Positions 33,982-43,797 are shown, numbered from the stretch's first letter. The stretch is DNA of 50,226 nucleotides from Belnapia rosea (GCF_900101615.1 NZ_FMZX01000025.1:1-50226); one strand, 5' to 3'. Notes: a model not told the origin generated them from the letters alone. A program made the numbers and translations.

Positions 33982-33998
33982 AGCCGGCTTCACCGGCT
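33982..33998 (+). terminator. Candidate dnaN terminator
   Basis: AGCCGG (33982-33987) and CCGGCT (33993-33998) form a six-base stem with a five-base loop 36 bases past dnaN, followed by a pyrimidine-rich run. Weak; the rest of the gap to 34180 shows no gene. Confidence 0.4.
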
Positions 33999-34180
33999 CC
34001 TTCCCCTTCGGCAGCCACGCCAACGCACCTTTGGGCAGGTGGAGATGTGCCTGCACCAGCGTCGGCGCGGGTCGGCCACCGGAGGGAAGGCCAGCGCGCG
34101 GCAAAGGCCGGACTCTTTCCAGCAAATGACATCTTTGACTGGAATTCTTCTCGCATCATGGGCTGCCCGCGGCCCGTTTC

Positions 34181-35149
34181 TCAGTTCGCCGTGCTGATGA
34201 GCCCCGCCGCCGCGGCCTCCGCCCAGCGGCGGTTGTCGCGCTCCAGGAAGGGGCCGAACTCGGCCGGCCCGAGCGTCGCCAGATCGGCGCCCAGCTCGGC
34301 CAGGCGCTGGCCGATGGCGGGCCTGGCGAGCGAGGCCTGCACCGCGGCGAAGATCCGCTGGGCGATCGCCGGCGGCAGGCCGGGCGGGCCATACATCCCG
34401 TACCAGCCGTTGAACTCGTAGCCGGGCAGCCCCGCCTCCGCCATGGTCGGCACCCGGGGCAGCAGGGCGGAGCGGCGCGCCGAGGTCACCGCCAGCACCC
34501 TCACCGCCCCGCTCGCCACATGCTGCAGCACCGCGACGGTGCTGGTGACGGCCAGCGGCACATGGCCGGCGACGAGGTCGTTCAGCTGCGGTCCGCTGCC
34601 GCGATAGGGCACCTCGATCAGCTGGATGCCAGCCTGGCGCGCGAAGGAATTGCCGGCATAGCTGGTCGCCGCCTCGGTCGAGCCGAAGGCGATGCTGCCG
34701 GGCTTCGCCCTGGCCGCCGCGATGAGGCCGGCGATGTCGGAATAGGGCTGGCCGCCATGCGCGGCGAGCACCAGCGGATAGCCCGAGAGCATCGAGACCG
34801 GCGTGAAATCCTTCACCGGGTCGAAGGGGATGTTCGGCATGGCATAGCGGTTGATGACATGCGCGCCGGTCGCCACCATCAGCATATGGCCATCCGCCGG
34901 GGCGCGCTGGACATACTCGGCGCCGACCACGCCATTGGCACCGGCCCGGTTCTCCACCACCACCGGCTGGCCGATCGCCTCCCGCATGCCCTCCGCCACG
35001 GCGCGGGCGAAGATGTCGGTGCCGCCGCCCGGCGCATAGGGCACCACCATGGCGACGGGCCGGGATGGCCAGGCAGGCTGTGCCGCCACGAAGGGGGAGG
35101 CAAGCCCCGCGCCGAGGGTGCCGAGCGCCAGGCGCCGCGTGATCGCCAT
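34181..35149 (-). CDS. Bug/TctC-family periplasmic substrate-binding protein
   Basis: A 322-residue tripartite-tricarboxylate-transporter receptor. The N-terminal ITRRLALGTLGAGLASPFVAAQ is an export signal, with twin Arg but only a loose Tat motif. VPYAPGGGTDIFARAVAE, VENRAGANGVVGAEYV and the late YEFNGWYGMYGPPG are Bug marks. No TctA/B membrane genes adjoin, as is common for Bug paralogues. GAGGAGG precedes the ATG by nine bases. It probably shares a transcript with the upstream dioxygenase (14-base gap), whose substrate it may bind. Confidence 0.9.
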   Translation of the reverse strand: MAITRRLALGTLGAGLASPFVAAQPAWPSRPVAMVVPYAPGGGTDIFARAVAEGMREAIGQPVVVENRAGANGVVGAEYVQRAPADGHMLMVATGAHVINRYAMPNIPFDPVKDFTPVSMLSGYPLVLAAHGGQPYSDIAGLIAAARAKPGSIAFGSTEAATSYAGNSFARQAGIQLIEVPYRGSGPQLNDLVAGHVPLAVTSTVAVLQHVASGAVRVLAVTSARRSALLPRVPTMAEAGLPGYEFNGWYGMYGPPGLPPAIAQRIFAAVQASLARPAIGQRLAELGADLATLGPAEFGPFLERDNRRWAEAAAAGLISTAN

Positions 35150-35163
35150 GTTGCCGGTCCTCC

Positions 35164-36246
35164 TCAATACGGGGTGTCGCGCATGCCGAGCGCGGCGGCG
35201 GCGCGGGCCTGCCAGGCGGCCAGACCGGGCGGCAGGTTCTGCCCCTTGAAGCCGCCGCGGACGCTGCCGGGCGCCACGTTCTTGTAGACCTCCCGCATGG
35301 CGTCGCAGAGCGGCCGCCCCTCCGGCACCGCGAGCCAGAGGCGCAGCAGGTGGCGCTTCCGCTCCGGCTCCTCGAAATCCTCGTAATGGGTCCGGCTGTG
35401 GATGAGGACGTGGTTGTTCACCAGCTGCAGGTCGCCCGGCTCCAGCCACATGGAGAAGCAGAAGGCGTCGCTGCTCGCCATCTCCTGGATGGCATCGAGC
35501 GCCGCGTGCTGCCGCTCGGTCAACCGCGGCTCGCCCTCGATCAGCTGGGTCGAGCGGATGTGGTTGCGGATGTAGCGGGCGGCGAAATGCCCGCTCTTCA
35601 GGCTATAAACGGGCGCCATATAGGTCGGCGTCTCATCCGCCGCCTCCTCCTTCTGCCGGCTATGCGGGAAGAGGCCATAGAGAGTCTCGACCAGCTCCGG
35701 CCGCTCGGCCAGCAGCGCGTCATGGATCGCGACCGAGCTGGCGAGGCGGCTGAGGCCGCCGCTGCGCGCCGTCTTCAGGCAGAGCAGGGCGACGACATCG
35801 CTGCCATCGGTGTGGAAGTCGAGTTCGGCATTGGTGTTGTAGCCACGGCCGCCGGTGCCGCGATAGGTGCCGCCGGCATCCCGCACATCGGAGATCAGCT
35901 GGCTCGCCTTGCCCTGCGGCCGGGCGACGCCGAGATGCGTGCCGATGGCCCAGAAAAGCAGCTTCGCCTCCTCGGCGGTGTAGTCGCCGACCGGGATGCC
36001 GCGGATGGTGCGGAAGCCGATCCCCGCCTCCATCTCCCGCGCCGCCTCGGCCAGCACGGCGCCGAAGGGGCCGAGGGGGAAGTCCTCCCGCGTCATCCCG
36101 AGCATGGGCTTGCCTGTGGCCTGCAGGCGGCGAAAGGCAACGCGGAGATCATCGACCTCCTCCGCCGTGAGCCGGCGCAGCCAGGCGCCGGACGCTTCGA
36201 GCATGGCCGGCCGCCAGGCCGCCGCGGTCGCGATGGGCTGGATCAT
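35164..36246 (-). CDS. TauD/TfdA-like Fe(II)/2-oxoglutarate dioxygenase
   Basis: A 360-residue non-haem iron oxygenase. The iron facial triad would be His and Asp of ELDFHTDGSDVVALLC and a distal His in NNHVLIHSRTHYEDF, with the 2-oxoglutarate Arg in KRHLLRLWLAVPEG. GGAGGA lies nine bases before the ATG at 36246. The Bug gene follows directly, suggesting uptake and oxidation of an organic acid or related substrate; the substrate cannot be named. Confidence 0.87.
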   Translation of the reverse strand: MIQPIATAAAWRPAMLEASGAWLRRLTAEEVDDLRVAFRRLQATGKPMLGMTREDFPLGPFGAVLAEAAREMEAGIGFRTIRGIPVGDYTAEEAKLLFWAIGTHLGVARPQGKASQLISDVRDAGGTYRGTGGRGYNTNAELDFHTDGSDVVALLCLKTARSGGLSRLASSVAIHDALLAERPELVETLYGLFPHSRQKEEAADETPTYMAPVYSLKSGHFAARYIRNHIRSTQLIEGEPRLTERQHAALDAIQEMASSDAFCFSMWLEPGDLQLVNNHVLIHSRTHYEDFEEPERKRHLLRLWLAVPEGRPLCDAMREVYKNVAPGSVRGGFKGQNLPPGLAAWQARAAAALGMRDTPY

Positions 36247-36375
36247 TCGTGTCGTTCCTCCGGGGGTGGAGGATGGCAAGCAGCCGGGGGGCTGTCGAGG
36301 TGGCGCGCTCAGCCCGGGTCGCGCAGGTTCTCCCGCAGGGTGCGGCCGGTATAGGCGGTTCGGCTGGCAGCCAGC

Positions 36376-36891
36376 CTAGGAGTGCCCGCCCCGCCGCACC
36401 AGACGGTGCCAGAGCGCCAGGCCGGCATCATAGGGGATGGCCGGCACCTCCCGCAGGCGCCAGTACCAGCGCCGACGCCAGCCCTCCGCCCCGGCCGAGC
36501 CGCCGATCGGCACCGGCCGCGCCGGCATCCCGGCCAGGCGCAGCAGCAGCAGGCAGCGCGGCAGGTGGAAGCGGCTGGTCGCGGCATAGACCGGCCCCGC
36601 ATGGCCCATGCCCCGCAGCAGCGCCACGCTGGCGAGGGCGGAGGAGAGGGTGTCCGTCCCCGTCGGCTCCTCCAGGATATTAGCGGCGGCCACGCCGAAC
36701 TCCTCCAGCAGCCGCGCCATCACCCGGCTCTCGGCGGGGCCGAAGCGCCCCTTTGCGCCGGTCGGGACATAGAGTGGGTCGGCGAGGCGGGCGCCGAAGC
36801 GGGCGGCGGCCTCCACCCGGCGGCGCAGCGTTGGGCTGGCGCTGCCATCCGGGCGGACGGCGGCGCCGAAGATGACGATGGCCGCCCTCAC
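36376..36891 (-). CDS. YdcF/DUF218 family protein
   Basis: A 171-residue protein of the ElyC/SanA/YdcF fold. AAIVIFGAAVRPDGSASPTL, YVPTGAKGRFGPAESRVM, ILEEPTGTDTLSSALASV and YAATSRFHLPRCLLLL follow the family order. Family members include envelope-linked proteins of unclear enzymatic role. It lacks an obvious N-terminal membrane helix. The GTG at 36891 lies 10 bases past the methyltransferase stop, so they are probably co-transcribed. Confidence 0.82.
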   Translation of the reverse strand: MRAAIVIFGAAVRPDGSASPTLRRRVEAAARFGARLADPLYVPTGAKGRFGPAESRVMARLLEEFGVAAANILEEPTGTDTLSSALASVALLRGMGHAGPVYAATSRFHLPRCLLLLRLAGMPARPVPIGGSAGAEGWRRRWYWRLREVPAIPYDAGLALWHRLVRRGGHS

Positions 36892-36901
36892 GCTGGGTGG
36901 G

Positions 36902-38158
36902 TCACGTCGGTGCGGCGATCAGCAATCGGTTCATCGCTTCCATGCTGCGGCGGAGGGCGGCGAGATCCCGCCAGAACGCCTCCCGCGCCACCCCGTTCGC
37001 CGCCAGCTCATCGGCGATGGCGCCGAAGCTGCGGCGGCCATCGACACGCTGCAGGATGGCGCCGGCCAGCCGCGGCATGGGCAGGTTCACCCGCAGCCCG
37101 TCGAAGCTGACCGGGATGGTGCCGTCGCGCGGCAGGCCGCGGGCCAGCGCCGCGCCATCCATCTCGCGCAGCACCGGCACCGCCTCCGGCTCCTCCCAGG
37201 GCGGCGCCGGGTCCGCCTCCTCGGCGCGGCGGCAGTAGAGGATGTGGATGCCCATGTTGCCGGTGATGGCCTCGGCCAGCGCCGCCCGCTCGATCGGCGT
37301 CATCGCGGCGGTCCGGGCGCGGAGCCGCGGGTCCGGCAGGTAGCTGTCCGGGTCGTAGCGCACCGGCTCCACCCAGCAGGTGATGCGGAGCCCGGCCTCC
37401 GCGACGAGCGCCGCCAGCTGCGGCACCGTATAGGCCCGGTCGCGCGGGTTCAGCAGCAGGTCGTAGAGCCCGGCATCGCCGCCCGAGATATGGTCGGTGA
37501 GCCAGGGGTTGCGCTTCAGCCAGGCCGTCTCCGGCACCTGGCGCCAGAGGCGGCGGGCGATGTCGATCCGCGCCGGCGGCGCCTCGCCCTCCGGCGCCAG
37601 CAGCCGCAGCGCGTCCTGCAGCATATAGACCCCGGTGCGGCCATGCGGCGCATACACCATCAGCCCGATCCCGCCGCCCGGCGCCAGCACCGAGACGAGC
37701 GAGCGCAGCCCCGCCAGCGGGTCCGGCAGGTGGTGGAGGACGCCGCAGCAATCGATGTAGTCGAAAGGGCCGAGGCCGGAGCCGGCCAGCTCCAGCAGGG
37801 AGCCCTCCTCGAAGCGGATATTGCCGAGCTTCCTGGTCGCTGCACGGGCCTCCGCGATGCGCCGGGCGGCGCCGCTGCGGTCGAGCCAGGTGACGCTGCC
37901 CTCCCGCCCGGCCCAGGCCATCTGCTGGGCCAGCATCATGGTGCCGTCGCCCGTCCCGCCACCGGCGAAGAGCGCCCGCAACGGCACCGAGGCGTGGCGC
38001 CGGCTGCCAAAGATCCAGTGGTCGATCTCGCGCAGATGGCTCGGGCTGCCGATGATGAGGCGCCGCGCCTCCTCCCGCGGGTCGCGCGCGGGGTAGGGAA
38101 AGGCCTCGTACTGGGCGGCGAGATGCCGGTCGCCAGGGTCCTGTGGGGCGTCGCTCAT
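36902..38158 (-). CDS. Class I SAM-dependent methyltransferase with C-terminal helical domain
   Basis: A 418-residue protein. The SAM-binding segment LRALFAGGGTGDGTMML is near residue 62; FDYIDCCGVLHHLPDPLAGL and LVSVLAPGGGIGLMVYAPHG are methyltransferase motifs 4-5. The last ~70 residues (LPMPRLAGAILQRVDGRR, then FGAIADELA) resemble a small winged-helix or PqqD-like domain. The N-terminal AAQYEAFPYPARDPREEA is shared by a family of uncharacterised proteobacterial methyltransferases. The substrate is unknown. Confidence 0.8.
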   Translation of the reverse strand: MSDAPQDPGDRHLAAQYEAFPYPARDPREEARRLIIGSPSHLREIDHWIFGSRRHASVPLRALFAGGGTGDGTMMLAQQMAWAGREGSVTWLDRSGAARRIAEARAATRKLGNIRFEEGSLLELAGSGLGPFDYIDCCGVLHHLPDPLAGLRSLVSVLAPGGGIGLMVYAPHGRTGVYMLQDALRLLAPEGEAPPARIDIARRLWRQVPETAWLKRNPWLTDHISGGDAGLYDLLLNPRDRAYTVPQLAALVAEAGLRITCWVEPVRYDPDSYLPDPRLRARTAAMTPIERAALAEAITGNMGIHILYCRRAEEADPAPPWEEPEAVPVLREMDGAALARGLPRDGTIPVSFDGLRVNLPMPRLAGAILQRVDGRRSFGAIADELAANGVAREAFWRDLAALRRSMEAMNRLLIAAPT

Positions 38159-38343
38159 GGCCGGGTTGCATAAGGCGCGATGGCCCGGGCCGCCAGCCCG
38201 GTTGCTGCGGCGCGGTGAGAAGCCTATCTAGCGGCGAGAGACCGCCACCCCCGCGGCCCCACCTTCACTCGACCTCCGCCTCGACGGCGCCGCCCTCCCC
38301 CGGGGCAGCGGCCGGACCGGCTCTGACAGGTGCTTCCAGCGGC

Positions 38344-38832
38344 ATGCGTGCGCTTCCCTGCTTCCTCCTCCTCGCCAGCCTCCTCGCCCCCGCTGCCCAG
38401 GCGCAGCAGGCCAGGCCGCAGAAGCTCGGCGAATTCCAGTCCTGGATCGCCGCCTCCTTCGCCGAGGGCGGGCAGAAGGTCTGCTATGCCTTCGCCCGCG
38501 CCAGCCGCCAGGGCGTGATGCTGACGGTGACGCACCGGCAGGGCCGGCGGGACACGGTGACGGTCTCGGCCGGCTACGCCTATCCGCGCAATGCTGAGGC
38601 GACGGCAACGGTGGGCGGCACGGACCTGCCCTTCTACACCGCCGGCTCCACCGCCGCGGCGCGGGACGGCGCGGCCGCCATCCGCGCCTTCCGCAACGGA
38701 CGGGAGGCGGTGCTGAAGGGCCCCGGCGCGAACGGGCGGGGCACCGTCTCCGACACCTTCCCCCTCGCCGGCTTCAGCGCCGCCTATGATGCCATCAGCA
38801 AGGAATGCCCGCCGGGAGGCCGGAACGGATGA
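38344..38832 (+). CDS. IalB-like (invasion-associated locus B) exported protein
   Basis: A 162-residue protein with a signal peptide ([20 protein letters not shown], cleavage after AQA). The remainder has the IalB layout: [20 protein letters not shown], then a strand-rich region and [12 protein letters not shown], with two cysteines that could pair in the periplasm. In other alphaproteobacteria IalB relatives sit in the envelope and have no defined activity. Its stop overlaps the rlmN start by four bases. Confidence 0.75.
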   Translation: MRALPCFLLLASLLAPAAQAQQARPQKLGEFQSWIAASFAEGGQKVCYAFARASRQGVMLTVTHRQGRRDTVTVSAGYAYPRNAEATATVGGTDLPFYTAGSTAAARDGAAAIRAFRNGREAVLKGPGANGRGTVSDTFPLAGFSAAYDAISKECPPGGRNG

Positions 38833-39989
38833 GTGACCTGACGAGTGCCGAGCGCGAGCGCATCCTCGCCAAATCCGCCCTCTTCAACCCGCCTGAGGCA
38901 ACCCTGCCGGACGGCCGGCGCGAGCTGGTCGGCCTTTCGCGCGAGGAGCTGGTGGCCGAGCTCGCGGCCCTCGGCGAGAAGCCCTTCCGGGCCAAGCAGC
39001 TCTGGCACTGGATCTACCACCAGGGCGTGACCGATTTCGGCGCGATGACCAGCATCGCCGGGCCGATGCGGGCGAAGCTCGCCGAGCGCTTCACCGTCGG
39101 CCGCCCGCAGGCGACCACGGTGCAGACCAGCCAGGACGAGACGCGCAAGTGGCTGTTCCGCTGGCGTGACGGGCAGGAGGTGGAGACGGTCTACATCCCC
39201 GACCGCCATGCCGATCGCGGCGCCGTCTGCATCAGCACCCAGGTCGGCTGCACCCTGTCCTGCCGCTTCTGCCATACCGGCACCCAGAAGCTGGTGCGCA
39301 ACCTCGGCGCCGCCGAGATCGTCGGCCAGTTCATGGCGGCGCGGGACAGCTACGGCGAATGGCCGAGCCCGAAGGACGACCAGCCGCGGCTGCTCTCGAC
39401 CATCGTCGTCATGGGCATGGGCGAGCCGCTCTACAATTACGAGAACACCGCCAAGGCGCTGCGCATCATCATGGATGGCGAGGGCATCGGCCTCTCCCGC
39501 CGGCGCATCACCCTCAGCACCAGCGGCGTCGTGCCGATGATGGACCGCTGCGGCCAGGAGCTGGGCGTCAACCTCGCCGTCTCGCTGCATGCGGTGACGG
39601 ATGAGCTGCGCGACGAGATCGTGCCGCTGAACCGCAAATACCCGATCAAGGAGCTGCTCGATGCCTGCCGGCGCTATCCCGGCGCGAGCAACGCGCGGCG
39701 CATCACCTTCGAATACGTCATGCTGCGCGGCGTCAACGACTCGGAGGCCGAGGCGCGCGAGCTGGTGCGGCTGCTCCAGGGCATCCCGGCCAAGATCAAC
39801 CTGATCCCCTTCAACCCCTGGCCGGGCAGCCCCTACCAGACGAGCACCTATGAGCAGACGGCGGCATTCGCCGCCATCCTCAACGATGCCGGCTATTCCA
39901 GCCCGATCCGCCGGCCCCGCGGGCGGGACATCCTCGCCGCCTGCGGCCAGCTGAAGACCGAGAGCGAGCGGAAGCGCCCGGCGGCCTGA
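38829..39989 (+). CDS. rlmN: Dual-specificity 23S rRNA/tRNA adenine-C2 methyltransferase RlmN
   Basis: A 386-residue radical-SAM enzyme methylating A2503 of 23S rRNA and A37 of some tRNAs. The Fe-S motif is [35 protein letters not shown] and [19 protein letters not shown] follow in family order. [11 protein letters not shown] and [12 protein letters not shown] close the core, with the conserved C-terminal Cys. The ATG overlaps the IalB-like stop. Confidence 0.96.
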   Translation: MSDLTSAERERILAKSALFNPPEATLPDGRRELVGLSREELVAELAALGEKPFRAKQLWHWIYHQGVTDFGAMTSIAGPMRAKLAERFTVGRPQATTVQTSQDETRKWLFRWRDGQEVETVYIPDRHADRGAVCISTQVGCTLSCRFCHTGTQKLVRNLGAAEIVGQFMAARDSYGEWPSPKDDQPRLLSTIVVMGMGEPLYNYENTAKALRIIMDGEGIGLSRRRITLSTSGVVPMMDRCGQELGVNLAVSLHAVTDELRDEIVPLNRKYPIKELLDACRRYPGASNARRITFEYVMLRGVNDSEAEARELVRLLQGIPAKINLIPFNPWPGSPYQTSTYEQTAAFAAILNDAGYSSPIRRPRGRDILAACGQLKTESERKRPAA

Positions 39990-40081
39990 GTCAGGTCGTT
40001 GCGCGGGTAAAACCCTGGGTGGTAGCGTCCACTCCCGCTTTGTGCGGGAACCGACAGAGACCCCCAAGGGAACGCCCCGCC

Positions 40082-41305
40082 ATGCTCCGTCCATTGCTGC
40101 TGGCCGGCCTGCTGCTGGCGGCCGGCCTTGCCTCGCCCCCGCCCCTTGCGGCCGAGCCGGCATCGGTGGCGGCCTTCTACCAGCCGCCGAACCCCCTGCC
40201 CCGTGGCGAGCATGGCACGGTGATCCGCAGCCGCCCGCTCGCGGCGGAGGCCTCGCTGCCCGGCGCGGCGCGCAACCTGCTCGTGCTCTATCTCTCGCAG
40301 GATCCCGACGGGAAGCCGATCGCCGTCTCCGGCACCGTGCATGTCCCGCAGGGCAGCCCGCCCGAGGGCGGCTGGCCCGTCATCACCTGGACGCATGGCA
40401 CGACCGGCCTCGCCTCCGCCTGCGCCCCCTCGCTCGACACGCCGCAGGGGCCGGAGCATCCCTACCTCGCCGGACTGCGCCGGCTGCTCGATGGCTTCGT
40501 CCGCGGGGGCTATGCGGTGGTGGCGACGGATTACCAGGGCCTCGGCACGCCCGGCCCGCATCCCTTCCTGCAGGGCCGGCCGAATGGCCGCAACGCGCTC
40601 GACATGCTGCGCGCCGGCCGCGCGGTGGAGCCCGGCATCGGCCGGCGCTATGCGGTGATGGGCCATTCCCAGGGCGGGCATGCGGCGCTCTTCACCGGCG
40701 CCCAGGGGCCGGACTACGTGCCGGAATTCACCCAGCTCGGCACCCTCGCCTTCGCCCCCGGCTCGCAGGTCATGGGCCGGCTGGACTCGGTGCGGCAGGC
40801 GGCGGATGTCGAGCTCTCGCTGCCCTATGTGCTCTACACCCTGCTCTCCTTCGCCGGGACGAACCGGGAGATCGACCTGCGCCGCGTGCTGGCACCACCC
40901 GCCCTGGTGCACCTGCCGGACCTGCAGGAGGGCTGCATGACCCATGCGCTGACCACCGGCTACTGGTCAAAGGCCATCGCCCGCGACCAGTTCCTGCCCC
41001 AGCCGGACCTCGCCGCCTTCACCCGCATGGCACAGGCGAACGAGCCGGGCGGGCTGCGCATCGCCGCGCCGACGATGATCATGCAGGGCACGGCCGACGT
41101 GACCGTGCCGCCCGGCTGGACGGACAGCCTGGCGGCGCAGCTCTGCGCCGATGGCACCGGCCTCGCCTACCGGCCTGTCGCCGGCGCCGACCATAACGGG
41201 GTGATGGTGACGGGCGAGGCGGAAGCCCGGGCCTGGATCGCCGCCCGCTTCGCCGGCCAGCCGGGCGCGGCCGATTGCGCGGCACTGCCCAAGGCAGGCG
41301 GCTGA
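40082..41305 (+). CDS. Secreted alpha/beta-hydrolase (secretory lipase-like)
   Basis: A 407-residue exported hydrolase. A signal peptide covers MLRPLLLAGLLLAAGLASPP and ends near LAAEP. The nucleophile elbow is GHSQGGHAALF; HGTTGLASACAPS resembles the oxyanion region, GTADVTVPP gives the likely acid, and GADHNGVM the catalytic His. The organisation resembles secretory lipases (PF03583). The ATG at 40082 was chosen for the signal peptide. No partner genes are evident. Confidence 0.85.
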   Translation: MLRPLLLAGLLLAAGLASPPPLAAEPASVAAFYQPPNPLPRGEHGTVIRSRPLAAEASLPGAARNLLVLYLSQDPDGKPIAVSGTVHVPQGSPPEGGWPVITWTHGTTGLASACAPSLDTPQGPEHPYLAGLRRLLDGFVRGGYAVVATDYQGLGTPGPHPFLQGRPNGRNALDMLRAGRAVEPGIGRRYAVMGHSQGGHAALFTGAQGPDYVPEFTQLGTLAFAPGSQVMGRLDSVRQAADVELSLPYVLYTLLSFAGTNREIDLRRVLAPPALVHLPDLQEGCMTHALTTGYWSKAIARDQFLPQPDLAAFTRMAQANEPGGLRIAAPTMIMQGTADVTVPPGWTDSLAAQLCADGTGLAYRPVAGADHNGVMVTGEAEARAWIAARFAGQPGAADCAALPKAGG

Positions 41306-41334
41306 GCGGTTTCCGTCGTATTCGGGCCAACCAC

Positions 41335-41365
41335 CCCGATCCGGTGAGTCCACCCTGATCGGGTG
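41335..41365. terminator. Possible bidirectional terminator between convergent genes
   Basis: CCCGATC (41335-41341) pairs with GATCGGG (41357-41363); CACCC (41351-41355) can instead pair with GGGTG (41361-41365). It lies between the converging hydrolase and the proline-rich protein gene. No T-run. Confidence 0.35.
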
Positions 41366-41376
41366 TGCTCCGGGGA

Positions 41377-42975
41377 TCAGCGCGCCGTCGCGGTGATCCC
41401 GAGCACCCGCTGCACCTCCTCCGCACCGCCGGCCGCGGCGCCGGACAACTCGGCGATCGGCACCGGCTTCGGCGGCTGGGCGGTGATCGTCACCTCCTGC
41501 GCCTGGCCGCGCAGCAGGCGCTGCACCGCCGAGAGCACCGGGGCGACGGCGCCGATGCCGCCGCCCATGGCGCCGGCCGCCTGGCTGGCCCAGCCATCCC
41601 GCACCTGCCGCTCCGGCCGCCGGCTCTGCCGCGCCTCGGCCGCCGCCAGCCGCTGCAGCAGGGACTGGTCGAGATAGCGCAGCGCGAAGCCCGCCAGCCG
41701 CGCCGCCTGGAACCGGTCCTGCGTCGCCCCGTCCGGCGCCACGCCCTCGAGGGTGAGGGAGAGGCCGAGCGCCCCCGCATCCCGCACGCCGAGCAGCATC
41801 CCGACCAGCTCCAGCCGCCCCGCCGCCTGGTCCATCCGCGTCTCGACCGAGAAATCCCCGGTCAGCGCCTGGTAGCCGAGGCGCTGCAGCCAGAGGGCGA
41901 TCATCGGGAAGGGCTCGACCCGCAGCCCCTCCAGCGTGATCCGCCCGGTATCCGGCCCGCTCTGGTCGAGCGCCCCGGTGATTCGCAGCGCGCCGAGCGA
42001 GCCGACCGGCGTGCCGCCCTGGGTGACGGTGACGCCCTCGACCGCGGCGTTATAGGCGCCGGGCGGCCGCGGCGGCGCCTCCTTCTCGGCCAGCGCGGCG
42101 AAGGTGCCGGGCAGGTCCACCCCCTCCAGCGCGATGCGGCCGACCTTCACCCGGTCACCCACGCCGCCGCCTTCCGGCACCAGCACGTCAATCCCGGCGA
42201 GGCTGGCCCGGCCCGGCCCGCCCGGCCGGTAGTCCTGCACCATCACCTCGGCGATGGCGACGGGGCGGTCGCCCTGCACCGCCAGCGCCTCCAGCCGCAG
42301 CAGGCCGAGCGAGAGCTGGTCGGGCCGCAGCGTCTCGCCCGGCGCCGGCCGCGCCACGGTGAGGTCGCGCAGCTCCGCCCGGCCAATGGCCGTGACCTTG
42401 CCCTCGGTGCCGGTGACGGTGACGGTGCTGGCGGTGAGGCCGGCGATGCCATCCGGCCGCGGCCGGTCCACCAGCATCTCGCCGGCAGCGATCCGCTGGC
42501 CATCCGGGTGGCGCAGCTCCGCATCAGTGAGGCGCACGGCGCCGGTCGCGGTATCGGCCACCGTCGCGCTGCGATAGGTGAGGCCGACGCCCGGCCCGAG
42601 CAGCGCCCGCAGCTGGCCGAGGGCCGCCGGCTCGTTCGGCGGAACCGGGGCCGCGGCGGGCGGCGCCGGCGCCGTGGTGGCCGGGGGTTGGGTGCCGAAT
42701 TTATCGGTGGGCTGTGCGGGGCCAGGGCCAGGGGTGGGCCCGGGCGCCTGGGCCCGCGGCGGCACCGGCGGCGGGATAACCGGCGGATTGGCGAATTTGT
42801 CGGGCAGCGGCGGCGTGGCGGGCGAGGGAGCCGGAGACGGGGCGAATTTGCTGCCCGGCTGCGGCACCGGCTGTGGTGCCCCCTGCGCCGGCGGCTTGGT
42901 CTGGGCCAGCGCCAGCCCGCCCCCGAGCACGGCGACGAAGCCGCCCAGCATCCCGATCCCGCGGAGCCCCCGCAT
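41377..42975 (-). CDS. Exported proline-rich protein of unknown function
   Basis: A 532-residue protein I do not recognise. A signal peptide (MRGLRGIGMLGGFVAVLGGGLALAQ) precedes a ~95-residue proline-rich region with three spaced KF motifs (SKFAPSP, DKFANPP, DKFGTQPP). Residues ~120-440 look beta-rich, with recurring short strands (for example LRLEALAVQGDRPVAIAEV, VKVGRIALEGVDLP, TGRITLEGLRVEPF), loosely recalling AsmA-like or DUF945-like envelope proteins. The C-terminal part is helical. GGAGG lies seven bases before the ATG. Periplasmic location is inferred. Confidence 0.65.
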   Translation of the reverse strand: MRGLRGIGMLGGFVAVLGGGLALAQTKPPAQGAPQPVPQPGSKFAPSPAPSPATPPLPDKFANPPVIPPPVPPRAQAPGPTPGPGPAQPTDKFGTQPPATTAPAPPAAAPVPPNEPAALGQLRALLGPGVGLTYRSATVADTATGAVRLTDAELRHPDGQRIAAGEMLVDRPRPDGIAGLTASTVTVTGTEGKVTAIGRAELRDLTVARPAPGETLRPDQLSLGLLRLEALAVQGDRPVAIAEVMVQDYRPGGPGRASLAGIDVLVPEGGGVGDRVKVGRIALEGVDLPGTFAALAEKEAPPRPPGAYNAAVEGVTVTQGGTPVGSLGALRITGALDQSGPDTGRITLEGLRVEPFPMIALWLQRLGYQALTGDFSVETRMDQAAGRLELVGMLLGVRDAGALGLSLTLEGVAPDGATQDRFQAARLAGFALRYLDQSLLQRLAAAEARQSRRPERQVRDGWASQAAGAMGGGIGAVAPVLSAVQRLLRGQAQEVTITAQPPKPVPIAELSGAAAGGAEEVQRVLGITATAR

Positions 42976-43101
42976 TCCTGCCTCCGTTCCTGCGCTGCCC
43001 GGTTGTCGCATGCCGGGGCGCCGCCCGCCCGCAATTTTGCGCCATCGGCACGAAGGCCGCCGCCCCTGGCGGCCACCATGCGGCGCGCCCATCTCTCCCG
43101 C

Positions 43102-43797
43102 ATGAGCAAGCTGCCCGCCGCCCCGGGTTCCACCGCCGTCAGCGCCTTCCTGCGCCAGGTCGAGAGCCTGCCCGTGCGCCCGGCCAGCGGGCGGCGCGGC
43201 CGGCTGATCTTCGCCATCGACGCCACCGCCTCCCGCCAGCCGAGCTGGGACCGCGCCTGCCAGCTCCAGGGCGAGATGTTCTCGGCGACGCGCGACCTCG
43301 GCGGCCTCGCCATCCGCCTCGCCTATTTCCGCGGCTTCGGTGAATTCGCCGCCACCCCCTTCCTGACCGATGCGGCGGAGCTCACCCGGCGGATGACCGG
43401 CCTGCAATGCCTCGGCGGCCAGACCCAGATCGGCCGCGTGCTGGACCATGCCCTGGCCGAGACGCGGCGCGACCGGGTCCATGCCCTCATCCTCATCGGC
43501 GATGCGCAGGAGGAGCCGCTGGACCCGCTCTGCCACCTCGCCGGCCAACTCGGCCTGCACGGCACGCCCATCTTCGCCTTCCATGAAGGCGGCGACCGGC
43601 GCGCGGCCGAGGCCTTCCGCCAATTCGCCCAATTATCCGGCGGTGCCTTCGCCCCCTTCGATGCGGCGAGCGCCGAGGCGCTGCGCGCCCTGCTCCGCGC
43701 CGTCGCCGTCTATGCCGCCGGCGGCCGCGCCGCCCTGGCCCGGCTGCCGGGCGAGGCCGCCCGGCGCATCGCCGGCCAGCTCCCCGCCCCCGGCTAG
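43102..43797 (+). CDS. VWA-domain protein
   Basis: A 231-residue soluble protein with a von Willebrand A fold. The MIDAS-like motif is IDATAS (Asp40), a variant of DxSxS; GGQTQIGRVLDHAL provides the Thr, and LILIGDAQEE the later Asp. It has no signal peptide. It lies six bases before the J-domain gene, a pairing I recall from other alphaproteobacteria; the two are likely co-expressed. Role unknown, perhaps a metal-dependent protein-interaction platform. The ATG at 43102 is chosen over one 24 bases upstream without a ribosome site. Confidence 0.75.
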   Translation: MSKLPAAPGSTAVSAFLRQVESLPVRPASGRRGRLIFAIDATASRQPSWDRACQLQGEMFSATRDLGGLAIRLAYFRGFGEFAATPFLTDAAELTRRMTGLQCLGGQTQIGRVLDHALAETRRDRVHALILIGDAQEEPLDPLCHLAGQLGLHGTPIFAFHEGGDRRAAEAFRQFAQLSGGAFAPFDAASAEALRALLRAVAVYAAGGRAALARLPGEAARRIAGQLPAPG

